The translations under genes were made by a program, and so were the position numbers. The notes beneath the pieces were generated by a model, which did not search any database, had not been told where the DNA came from, and was given only the letters and a program-made list of their open reading frames with translations. From contig NW_003142804.1 of assembly GCF_000003605.2 (NCBI RefSeq), forward strand, positions 41,572 through 105,571: a DNA stretch of 64,000 nt, in the 5' to 3' direction. Positions 45,291 through 55,949 of this stretch are shown here, in pieces (the first letter of the stretch is position 1; every line of letters starts with the position of its first letter). This DNA is from Saccoglossus kowalevskii. Taxonomy: Eukaryota > Hemichordata > Enteropneusta > Harrimaniidae.

Positions 45291-47544
45291 AACTTGTGTT
45301 TATCATATATGAAGTGCATATTTAGATAAAAAAAAACACCACAGTGTTTATGTATTTATTTGAAAACTAAATATTTGAGTACATTTAGGTACATTCAGTC
45401 CACAGCCTCATAACTTAGTGTGTTGACAACAAGCTGATATTTTTTAAATGTTTTTTTCATGAAACTCTGACCCCATGTCATGCATCCTGCCCGTTGTAGT
45501 GGCATTTGTTGTACAATGGTCTAACTAAACTAATCTGTTTTTTGAGGGTTTGTATGTAGTTGTTATTCAACAGGTTGTCTTTTATTATACTCCTTGTATT
45601 TTTGCAACTGTTCAATGGCCAACATCAGTTGCTTATTTTTAGATGAATAATTTGATGGAGGATCCAATACCAAAAAATGTCTTGGCTAATTCGTTCTAAA
45701 CGTTATACACAAATTGAAGTTTGTTTTATGCCTAATTTCAATGTTGTTTTTGTCCAACCCGCTTCCATGCTTTCAAATAAACGAATGACATCATTATACA
45801 GAATCTGAGAACTAAGCAATTTTTTGCCATCATGAGACGGTTCAATTGTTTTGTGTGTAAAATCACCTCACTTGAACTGCATTTCTACTAGCTACTAGCG
45901 TTGACTGGGTACAAATATTATCTTCTAACATTCCAAATATACGTCCAGTGTTTGCTGAAGTTCATGCAGCTCTCTTGGTCGTGGTTATACGTTGCGGGGC
46001 TAAACGGCCGATGAGCTGCTAAACTGCAGCAAGTCCAGGGTTAGTGCTCACATTTGGGGAGGCCGTGTTGCAACACAGTGAAAGTACCGGTAACGCACTT
46101 CATATTAAATTCATCACAAACCAAAACTCCTGTACCTGGTTTCACAGTAACATTTTTCTGTATATTACCAATATCAGATATTGCTATTTTTTTTATACGG
46201 AAGTTTTATTTATTTCAGAACATCGACTGTCATTTTGAATGCATTGTTTTAACAAGTTAGTAAATGTCTGATCCAAATGCACGGAGATCAACGTTTTTGC
46301 CATTAAAACATTTCCACCTTGACGGCGTACACAGACTATAACGTTAATACTCATCTTGTAAGTTCTTTATTCGATGTATTAACCATCACCCAGGAAACAA
46401 AATCGATTAAGCAATGCAGATATGAATGCCCTGTTGGGACGCACATACTTTGCGAGAGTATGTAACAGCGCCACCAACGGTCAAGTGAATTTTTAACACA
46501 AATTAAAAAGAAAATTAAAATGCGATATGATAGGTGTGCGCGGGTCTGATGGACAAGTAATTGTTTGCTCTGTCTTTAACGGTTGTTATTAATCACCGAA
46601 TTCACGGCGTCAGTACGTCATCAACACGCGAAAACTTTACCAATAGATTAATGTCAATAATACCCAGCCTCACTAAATAAGCAAGCACTAGATATAACAC
46701 TAGATATAATAATGGGTGAACAATCATACAGGTGTACTGTTCTATATAATCTGTATTCAAATCGCATCGCACACTGCAAACTGTGTTCACGTGGACTGAC
46801 TCAGAAGCATCGAACTTGGCTGACAGGACAGTTGTTATGACCGTGAATTAAAGTATCATTTTAATTGTGATGACTCATTGGTTTTGTTCACTGGTAGTTT
46901 GTAGATAATTTAAACCTTTTTATTGTTATATCTTGAAAACTAATTCATATGCCATCATTTTTATGAGTGCATGTTTCAAATCCAATAATTTTCAATATCT
47001 GACACTTGACACTTGACACTCATGCAGATTGTCTGCTTGAATTTATTTTCTGTGCCTGAAAGGGGAGACTAAAAACACGTGGGAATAATGGCTAATTTGC
47101 ATAACCATTCATTCAGAAAGAATTTTTCTGATGCTCATATTAATTGAAATGGCTGTAAAAGTAACATTTTACCCTATTATTGTTTTGTTAAGTTATATAT
47201 AGTGTATACATAATATGGAGATTCCGTTATCACTTTTATTTCACCATGTTTCACTATTTATGTACAGTTTTATAAATCCTGCTAAGCGTTTGAAAGAGAT
47301 AATGTCTGTGCTAGTTTTCTATATTTCAAAATCGTTTTCTGAGTATGTTGCACTGCTCACAGAGCTGCAAAATTTTAACAGTCTCTAAAAAAAACAAATT
47401 CACTCCCAGTGCCAACGAACCAGCATCTCTACCTTAAATTAGCTAGTAATTATAATCGTACCTATCAGAAGCATGAAATATGATTCGTTTGTTACTGGCT
47501 TAGCAGTTACAATCCTGTACTGGTTATATATATATATATATATA
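45291..47544. other. Intergenic, nothing recognised
   Basis: AT-rich sequence without coding similarity or paired repeats, apart from a short (TA)n at 47525-47545. Confidence 0.4.
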
Positions 47545-47979
47545 TTAGGCCAGACTTTTTTTATTCCATGTTTCTCGAGTTTTTATAAGGCAATTTTTTT
47601 TGAGAAGGGCGGACAAAAAATAAAATTATAATTCTTTTTTCCCATTAGATTTGTGTGATTCTCAAAGAATTGTAAGTGAGATCATTGATCAGAAAGAAGA
47701 AATAAAATAAAATGTTATTCCATGTATAACATTGTTTCTCATCTGCGCGAGACTTTGGTACTTTGATGATACTCCCACGAAAATGCAACTTGGATTTGTT
47801 ATGCGGCGGGCGGTAAAAAAATGAAGATAAAAATAATATTTTTTAAAGCATTTTTGTTGCACTTACAATTCGGCGGGCGCGAGAAATTACGCTGAAATAA
47901 CATTTTATTTTTATTTCATTTTCGGCTCCTGTTCATTCGGCGGGTTCGCGAAACAAGGGATAATAAAAGTCTGGCCTTA
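47545..47979. mobile_element. Non-autonomous DNA element with GGCCAGACTTTTTTTATT ends
   Basis: Left TTAGGCCAGACTTTTTTTAT and right AATAAAAGTCTGGCCTTA are inverted; further in, TTCCATGTTTCTCG pairs with CGCGAAACAAGGGA. About 435 bp, no coding frame, with GCGGCGGGCGG and TTCGGCGGGC words inside. TTA flanks both ends. Confidence 0.7.
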
Positions 47980-48238
47980 CTACCCGAATATGGGCGTTTG
48001 TGCCCGAGCGCAGGTGATTATTTGCCCGACGTTATATGCCTTTAATAACATAAAGGATACAGGGTTTATATCTTAATGTTTAAAGGTAATTCTTATTGGT
48101 AAAAAGGTACATTTTTCATAAGCAGTAACAAAGTTTTGCATGCAATCGCGTTAATGGATAAGTTTGGAACTGCGGATAGATATGTTTACGCATCCTGTTA
48201 ACCGGCTCCCTTGACAACCAGCACACGAAATAGATATT

Positions 48239-48487
48239 ATGCAGTGGTTGTGGTCAATAGGACAGGGCCATCTTGATGGAATTCTTAAACCAGCACCAGA
48301 AAATGAAGTACCGGACGAAGTGGACGATTTTATAAAAGCACACCAGAAGCAAAGTACCGTTAAAACCATCGAACCTGATGTCCGTCGCTGTACAGAGTGC
48401 CGGGCTAACTCAGAATACCGTAGAATTGCCGCGCACCTCGAAGACATACCACCGGTCGAGTTGAATGAGCTTGTACCATCACAATGA
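48239..48487 (+). CDS. Crypton-like tyrosine recombinase N-terminal fragment
   Basis: An 82-codon frame contains DDFIKAHQKQSTVKTIEPDV and HLEDIPPVELNELV. These match in kind the start of the Crypton/DUF3504 recombinase family (FI..N.NT..KT..DV, then IE.IPP.ELN), known from Crypton transposons and from the domesticated ZMYM and QRICH1 proteins. The frame stops right after ELNELVPSQ, where the family usually continues with the FF..VRK..G segment, so this is a fragment or one exon. The catalytic recombinase domain is not seen within the following kilobase. Its context, between two sulfotransferase copies among mobile DNA, favours a transposon remnant. Confidence 0.5.
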   Translation: MQWLWSIGQGHLDGILKPAPENEVPDEVDDFIKAHQKQSTVKTIEPDVRRCTECRANSEYRRIAAHLEDIPPVELNELVPSQ

Positions 48488-49324
48488 ATGAAACCGTTCC
48501 ACAACCAAGGAAGAATGTGTCACCCACACTTGTTAAATCATGCAAATTCAGTCGTATACAGGTTATTAACAATAGCTCAGAATCTAGCCAGGAAGTTTAT
48601 TAGAACTTGCCGATTTTAAATTAGTATGCACTGTTGTCACAAGTTGTTGAACTTTTGCGAGTTATCGATTGTTTTAATTTCATTTGTGGTTGACAAGCCC
48701 ATGTATCCGATGCGAGTTGTTTTTACGTGTATTGTTGTAAAATGGATTGTGTGTAGTTGCAAACTTTTAAATTTTGAATATTAACCCCATCATGATTGTC
48801 CATTTTATTTTTTTATAAAATTTCTACAAGCAAACGAAAGTAGCTCCGCGAATTTCTTTGATCATTGGACCTCTCTGTTGCTATAGACGACGGTCCGTAC
48901 ATGGCTCACTAGACCGCAAAAATCCCCGGACGTTCCTATTCTAAAATGTGTGTTTGATTGGCGGGCGGATAAAGGCATGTAATAAAACATACACAGAACA
49001 GCTATTGAGTGATTCTGAAAACAGTTGAAGAGGGATGATTATATTTTCAGATTTACAGGAAATACACTTAAAAGGATGAAAAGAAGTAAAAACAAATAGG
49101 AGGTCATCATACAAATGTTTAGGATACAGTACCACAATGGTTAGCGTTCTCATTAATACTATTGTTTAATATAAAAAAAAGACACGTAATTACGTAAGCG
49201 ACTTAAATGTTGCTGGAGATAAATTTTGCCAGGTGTCTGTGATATCACAAATTTTTTTAGTGGTATTTTCTGTGTTATTAATCAATGAATAAAATAGTCG
49301 CGGTAATTAATAACGGGTACAAAT
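48488..49324. other. Downstream flank of sulfotransferase copy 2
   Basis: AT-rich, no recognised coding or repeat signal; presumably includes the 3' UTR of copy 2. Confidence 0.4.
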
Positions 49325-50143
49325 TTATAATTTATTTCTGGCCATTTCTCTGTACAAAGGCATAGTGACATTCTCAATTTCTCTCTTTATTTCTCCTGGT
49401 AACTCGCTCAAATCTAAGGGTGATTGTGTTGGTGGCTGGAAACAAGTGCTTTCAACAACTGTCTTATAATATATATTGAAAAACGTTGGTTCCTTCATGA
49501 AATCGGGGAAATGATCAACATTGCCAGGTTTCCAGTGTAAGAAGTTCTCACTAAATGGAATACCAGTTGCTAAGCAATATTTTTGCATCGTTTCCTTTGG
49601 ATACATCATTAAATCGTCTGATTCCATGATTATTGCAGGTTGTTTCATTTCTTCAGTAACATACTTATATAGTTCGTATAGTGATTTAAAATCGCCAACT
49701 TCAATGGTCATTTTGATTATGGCCAGTTTTTCATCTTCAGGATGACGCTTCATAATACACTTGTACAGAGACAAGATGGATGCAATCGGGTCACGAATAA
49801 GAAACGTGTGAGTGTAACCGTATGGCAGATATTTATAGTTGTCTTTACTTCCTAATCCAAATGCTCCATCTTTTGCAAAGATGACCCTTTTCCCGGTCCA
49901 CTTTGTCTCTAGCCTATTTTTCACTTCTTGATATGCATTTCCAGACATAGGTGGCGCTCTCAAATACAACTCGCTACATTTTCGATCTGATCCATAGAAA
50001 TACGCTACAATGAACTGTTCATGAAAAACTTTAATAGATGGTTCCGATGCAATTGCCAACTCAAATGCCGTAGATCTAGACCTGGCATGTGTCCATAACA
50101 TCACCCGGATTGAGGGCGCCACATCCAAGGCTTGTGCTGCCAT
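49325..50143 (-). CDS. P-loop sulfotransferase-like protein, copy 2 (intact)
   Basis: A single open frame of 272 codons. The PAPS-binding loop is HARSRSTAFE (residues 19-28, the 5'-phosphosulfate-type loop), followed by the strand and loop VFHEQF (39-44). The 3'-phosphate-binding RDP is at 117-119 with serines at 122 and 125. The C-terminal part carries PAIIMESDDLMMYPKE and HWKPGNVDHFPDF. Family knowledge: such cytosolic sulfotransferase-like proteins transfer sulfate from PAPS; the acceptor here is unknown. No signal peptide or membrane segment is seen. A CAG acceptor shortly upstream of the ATG (near 50187) suggests an intron in the 5' UTR. It is a tandem paralogue of 41646-42468, 7 kb away on the same strand. 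Confidence 0.85.
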   Translation of the reverse strand: MAAQALDVAPSIRVMLWTHARSRSTAFELAIASEPSIKVFHEQFIVAYFYGSDRKCSELYLRAPPMSGNAYQEVKNRLETKWTGKRVIFAKDGAFGLGSKDNYKYLPYGYTHTFLIRDPIASILSLYKCIMKRHPEDEKLAIIKMTIEVGDFKSLYELYKYVTEEMKQPAIIMESDDLMMYPKETMQKYCLATGIPFSENFLHWKPGNVDHFPDFMKEPTFFNIYYKTVVESTCFQPPTQSPLDLSELPGEIKREIENVTMPLYREMARNKL

Positions 50144-50559
50144 TATAGTGTTGTATATAAGATTTCGTCCTCAGTCACAGCCTGCATGGTGAAAATGTTA
50201 AAAAGAACTATGTTAACATTGCAGAATTTTCGCCTATTGTCACACCTATCGAATAATATATTGATTGTCAATTGCAGTGCGTTAGAATATTCAAACATAG
50301 TATGACGATAAAACATTACTGTCATTCACATATTAAAAAAATTTACTTTATTTAATGTTTATTTAATTTACATCATGTAAAAGAAGCCGAACAATGATTT
50401 AGACAATCATCGGAATTGAAATAACCTTCAAGTTCAAAACTAAGTGAGAAAAAATGCATTTTTTCCTTCTTAGTAAACAAAAAAATCTCGAACACAGGCA
50501 CAAAAATGTTGTATTTATTGCATACTGGAGCATTGACCTCGTTTGAGTCACACAGGTAC
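50144..50559. other. 5' flank of sulfotransferase copy 2
   Basis: It should contain the 5' leader intron of copy 2; nothing else recognised. Confidence 0.4.
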
Positions 50560-50749
50560 ATGATTATTTTTCACTGGGTTGATTTACCATTTCAGGCATA
50601 TTCGATGGGTTTTAAATTCACAGTTTTATTATTTAGATAATGCGTTCTATGCTAATTTTACATATTAATTGGGTTTTAATTTAGCGCATTTTCCAGTCAG
50701 CGAAATAAGCAAAATTAAAACCCAGTGAATAATTAACCTATTTACAGTA
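50560..50749. mobile_element. Family B MITE, copy 4 (inverted, one end lost)
   Basis: The same element as 8285-8500 in reverse orientation; the TTTACAGTA end is present at 50741-50749, while the opposite terminal ~12 bases are missing or diverged. Confidence 0.78.
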
Positions 50750-52646
50750 TATATCATTTACATAAGTGTAAGCGTTTTTAATAGAAGAGACGATACACAT
50801 TTTTGAAAATTACTATAAAAAACAATGTGATGAAGTTCTATTGACTGAAAAATATATTACAGCCACCACCAAAAGAAGCGGCAACATGGCTTACATCATC
50901 ATTTATATTATATATATATCCATATCAAAGGGCAAACAACAATAACGTGTGTGAGTGCAATCTTGTCTTTTGGCGCCCCCTCCCACTGACAATCCGTTGA
51001 CCCGGCCCACATTCCCGAGAACACTTAATTAAAGAGAGGGGATTCGTCACCCGGCTAAAAATTATTGCGGAGAACCTTTCATAGAGTTAGCTGCTTCGTT
51101 TCCCAGTGGGAGGAAGCCGATTGATAGGACTGTGCCCGCGGCTATTCCAAGTGTTAGAAGGTCGTAATATAAACTACAGAGTTTGTTGTTCATGAAAACG
51201 TCATTCAACATTCGATGTTCCTTGGTGTAATAAAACACATATGTACACAAATAACTTATTATATTGCTATCTGCCTTGAAGTATCTATTATGATGTCATT
51301 TCGTCATACTTCAAGCAAATACAGTTCACTAGTAAAACGAATCTATCCTACGGCCTTCGTTGAAAAAAACAAAACAATGGCCGCCACTCAGAAACAGCCT
51401 AATTTTAACAATCATATTATTCACAGCCGTGACAGCCATAACAAATATTCTCAGATAAATCCATGAAAACAACCTTTCTTACCGATTAGTAGTTTTCAAG
51501 CAGGCTTTAATAGGACTGTGATATTTATACTGACATGCTCGACTCACGTTCCCGTGGTAAACCGAGAGGTCAAACCCTTAGGTCAAATCATACACCGTTT
51601 TCATTAAAGAGGGCGGCCTTTCAAAAGTTTTCTAGATAAATTGTTCATGAATGTGTGAATGAATAAAAATGAATGTTATAAACATAATTTAGGATAATGT
51701 AACAGTACAACATAATTCGTATATATATTCGACCAAAAATGTTTACAAAATTTATTCATGATCATTCAACATAGCGTATCAAATGTCAAAGTGTCACAAA
51801 CATATAGTCAACTAATTTCTGATCTGAATAACAAGCGATAACTATAGGTTTTAAACTGCATATAGAATTCTAGTTTCAAATTTTACCGAGAGCAAAAACT
51901 GCAAAAATAAACAAATTGAGAAAATAGATAATCTTATTATGATAGCGACTTCACGTTCGGTTCACATGCCGTTGCACTATTGTTTAGAACTCAGACTAGT
52001 AGTACTAGTCTGAGTTTAGAATCAACAACTTGCATGTTTAGCATGGAGATTATAAACATGTATTACAGGAATTTGATAAATATATTGTTTACTTATTGTA
52101 TTTAGTAGTAGCAAAGACTATAGAGAAGTTTAGTCTTTGGTAGTAGCAACTTTGCAAGGCTTTAACTGTGAGACACATCCCAGGTTATCACGTGATCGTG
52201 CCAACGATTGCCTGATCACATGTTTACTCCGCCACGCTTTAGTGATTTGACTTTATATGGTTGCGCTATAGGAAGTTTACCGACCAATAGAAAGCTTTGT
52301 TACAATGACTGCCAAAAAGCGCTTGGGGCTTTGGCATTTCCAGTGCGACTAAAAACGAACACACCATACTCGGAACTAAGTAGCTTGAATAGCTTTGGTC
52401 TGAATTACATGATATATGGATATCGTCGCTGTATTGCCTCGACATCCAAGCCAACACAGCTTCCACTGTGCGCAGCGACATTTATTCACGGGACAGGCAT
52501 TTTCACCGCCTGGCAACCATCATGGTGAAAACAAAGTCCAAAAACTCTCATAAAACGGTACTAGTACTGGGATGGTTGTTGAGATACAAGATCACCCCCT
52601 GCATATGCAACATATTTAAATTTGATTGTTTAGGATTTCTTCAAAG
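50750..52646. other. Intergenic, no gene supported
   Basis: It contains a 13-bp-arm palindrome AACTCAGACTAGT / ACTAGTCTGAGTT (51988-52016) and a minus-strand frame at 51062-51250 with one hydrophobic segment that I could not assign. Confidence 0.4.
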
Positions 52647-52894
52647 TTAAAGCGCGGCAGTCGTCGCGCTGCGCATGTGCGACATTTGTGTTGATAAACA
52701 TTGATTTTCCAACAATCCAATGAGCTCTTCTAATTGAAATCATAAGTATGAGGTTTGACCTGGGTGCGACTTGCACTAATTACCGCCGGTGACTACTTCG
52801 ATACCTTCCAATCACCTAAAAAATACCTAATTAAAGCTTCGTAACGTTTCAGTTTGTATTCAAACTCGCGTGGCGCGATGACTACCGCCCTTAA
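52647..52894. mobile_element. Family C MITE, internally deleted copy flanked by TTAA
   Basis: Ends AGCGCGGCAGTCGTCGCGC and TGGCGCGATGACTACCGCCC, each followed outward by TTAA. It has lost about 50 bp relative to 17653-17952 on the right half. The TTAA flanks suggest a TTAA-targeting transposase (piggyBac-like, inference). Confidence 0.78.
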
Positions 52895-53114
52895 AGTTTG
52901 TGCTGTTTTCTCGATTTTTGCTATTTTCAACGGCTTTACGACCGGCGTTTCACAGCAGCTCGCGCAGAGCCCATAACAATACATGGCAGAGTGGTGTGCG
53001 TATTTTAATGGGGTCTTATGAGGACTTTGATAGCTTGGCCAAGCGAATTGCAAAAAACAATATGATTGACAGTTGGTAAACTAATTCTAAACAGCGAGGG
53101 CAATGTGACATACA

Positions 53115-53204
53115 CCGTGGAGGTAAAAAAGGATTTTGTTTTGGCTAGCAAACAAACACAAAGGAAACAATAGGCGTCACTGCTCCTTTTTTTTTACCTC
53201 CATG
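53115..53204. mobile_element. Small inverted-repeat element
   Basis: TGGAGGTAAAAAAGGA and TCCTTTTTTTTACCTCCA are inverted about 55 bp apart. No second copy in the window. Confidence 0.5.
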
Positions 53205-53607
53205 CTTACACGTAGTCCTAACGAAATACTTCAAAGTGACAGTGGAGCGCTTTGCCGGAACATTGACCTTGAACATTCAAGATGCCAGGAAACTACATGA
53301 ACAATTCCTGTCAGTCGCCAGGATCTACTATCTGACTAAATGGTGATACATGGTGTCTCGTGGTTATGAGTGTACTTATTGACCATTAGTTACGCAGTTG
53401 AAAAGCAGAACAAGTTGCCAAGTGAACTCAGTCATTCAGTCATTAAGGTTAGCAGACAGTACTTACCTATGTTATCGAATCAGTGCGTGTATTCATGGAG
53501 CTAAACAAAGCTCTATTGTGTATTCCATACAGTGGACTGATTTATATTTGCTTTACCCCTCACATGGAAGGTACTAACGCAACTTCCATGCCCCCCATGG
53601 TCAGTTG

Positions 53608-53645
53608 CACCATGGATGTACTAAGAACTTAGTACATCCATGGTG
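53608..53645. repeat. 38-bp perfect palindrome (18-bp arms)
   Basis: CACCATGGATGTACTAAG, AA, then its reverse complement. The ACCATGGATGTACTAA word also occurs near 7399 and, as a related CATGGAAGGTACTAAC form, at 53563 and (inverted) 54556. Confidence 0.85.
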
Positions 53646-54640
53646 GCACGTATCGTGGAGTTGGTACACGTAATTGTGTACAGAATAGGACGATTTTTCA
53701 GTGAATACAAATACTTTTACTGTGTTATACTGTAAATTAATTTTAGTGGCCATTTTGCATGTATGTACTTATACTCACCACAATAATTAGCATTGTTTGT
53801 ATTTATGTGTAGGTAATTAGTTTGCCTAAATAACATATTTCAAGGACTTGTTAGGGTCATAAGGTATAGTGATTACTGAGTTGATTTATTTGGAAGCCTT
53901 AACGTGCACGCATGAATAAATAGTTGAATAATTAACATACCTTTAGTGCATCTGAGATTAATAAAGTGTAGTACTTATTTTTGGTAGCAGGGGTGTATTG
54001 TTGTCTTGACCACCGATGTGAATAAAGGGAGCTTGGTTGGCTGATAAATTATATGTTCTGTGTGGTATCTCTGTTGACCCGCCTGTTCGATGCCAAGTGT
54101 TTTTCTCTTGTGCATGTATTCCAGAACCCCATGATTTTTTTTAATTTCGTCATTTGCATGGGAATCTTCCTGCTTGTTTACATTATGCAGCAAGGCAAAG
54201 AAAGTATTACATCTGGTGCCCATGCAACTTCGGGGCTTTGTACTTGTTATAAAAATAGAAAAAGTGCGTGGTGACACTGGGAGATAGAGTCAGGAGTTCA
54301 AGGTTCATTGCCTAGCAGTTGCAACGTATAATCTGAGAGTGGTTGTCGTCTTCCAGTTAAAGTGAAGACAAGACATCAAACAGTATACTTGCACAGGTGG
54401 GTGGAGTAAGTGTGACTTGTTTATTAAAGGACTGTGTCCTGTTTAGTGTGCACGCATAGGAGTTATACAAAATAAATACCCCATTGGTTGATTCGGTTAC
54501 TCCTACCATAATCGTATTACCGCCATGCTCCTACCATGGAAGGTCTTAAATTAACGTTAGTACCTTCCATGCTCCTACTGTGGCATGGCTGTGGGACAGC
54601 CAATCGTTTACATGTTCCGAGCACACTTCTTAAAGGCCCA

Positions 54641-54864
54641 GGTATACTTAGACTGGTAAAGTCGGGACTTCTTTTTTGTTTCACAAAAAAGAATATAATT
54701 GTCAATTTAGCCCTTTTAACGTGATCGCGAAAACTTAGCGTGACTGTGATTTCTTTAGTGGTCAGGTTAGTTTTCGCAATCACGCTAAAAGGACTAAAAG
54801 AACAATTATTTATTTATTATTGTAAAACAAAACAGAAGTCCCGACTTTGCCAGTCTAAGGTATA
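54641..54864. mobile_element. Foldback MITE with ~40-bp inverted arms
   Basis: The left arm contains TTAGACTGGTAAAGTCGGGA and the right arm TCCCGACTTTGCCAGTCTAA; the homology continues inward (TTTAGCCCTTTTAACGTGAT with ATCACGCTAAAAGGACTAAA), so almost the whole element could fold. No coding frame. Confidence 0.78.
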
Positions 54865-55949
54865 CTATAAATACGCTTCTAAACAATAGGGAATATTTCT
54901 TTGAAAGTCACGCTGTAGTAAACACCTCCAGCCAAACTCCGGTAAAGACGCATTTTCTCGAACTTACAGGTTGGTTATGTCGTGCCAAAGTGGATGTATG
55001 TAACTATGAATATCACAGCAGTGATTATATATAGTATTATATTGATGACAATAAATAGTGTACGAGTTGAGTTTTTGTCAATAACTCATCACTTTGTAAC
55101 ACGTTCCATATTAGCTTGTCATTACGGAATCCCTGTGCAACTCAGTCTGTTCTCTATGGAAGAAAGTCTAACTGCCCCGTTATACACTTTGATGCTTGTT
55201 GGTAATAGTGCTAGTAGCTTGTAAATAAACTACGAATTTCTGTAAACATAGGCTAGGCAAGTGATAAACAGGACTCATTAGTGTCACACGTAGTATTAGC
55301 ATTGACTAGGTAACTGAGTGTACTATTATGCAGTATTTAAGTGATGTACGAAATGCTGCTTTATTACCGGTTAAATGACAGAGTGTGGATCACTTTTTGG
55401 GTTAGTTTTATGTGGAAACGGGTTGCCATGGTGTTTGCCCGATGCCGTGGTATGTGGCTTATTTTAGACTGTTGGAATTCACCGTGTACAGGAGCAAGAC
55501 ACGGGTTGGGGATGTCTTTCCTAAATTTGGAGTTTTTCATGCTAATTGAGAGTGACCGACCTTTGACCTGGAGAGGCGAGTTGTCGGATTGGTTGAAGGA
55601 ACGTGCTAGAAATAGGACAGGAAAATGGCCGGAAAATCTGAACTTAGTTAGAGTGAGCGGAGTGAAGATTCATCTAAATCAGGCGAATAACGGCATTGAT
55701 TCCTGACTGAACACTTGTGGCAGAGAAGGGGAATCATCCGAGTCGCTGCTGGGGTCAGCTGAGGGGCTGAGGGAGTCTTGGACCCTGTGAAACGAACTTT
55801 CCATGATTGAAAGACGTTGCGCTCCTACAAACCACGAGGCTGACGCTGTAACCCCGATTGCCTGCTGTTGTGCGGTAGACTTGGGACATGGACGAGTGAT
55901 CAAGACGGCGTGGGATTTGCTGGTAAGCGAGTAAATCAAAGGAAGACTC
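54865..55949. other. Sequence between foldback MITE and first Gypsy fossil
   Basis: A 121-codon plus-strand frame at 55341-55706 has no recognised family. It may be an upstream part of the neighbouring retroelement or unrelated. Confidence 0.3.

Noticed and set aside
48151-48504. 117-codon minus-strand frame opposite the Crypton-like fragment
   Set aside because: It is the antisense shadow of the plus-strand frame, which carries the recognisable motifs.
51062-51250. Minus-strand 62-codon frame with one hydrophobic segment (LLTLGIAAGTVLSIGFLPLG)
   Set aside because: It could be a terminal exon, but I found no convincing partner exon, family match or strong acceptor.
51988-52016. Palindrome AACTCAGACTAGT / ACTAGTCTGAGTT considered as a terminator or transposon end
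   Set aside because: It is isolated with no second copy or flanking duplication, so it is noted only as a short palindrome.
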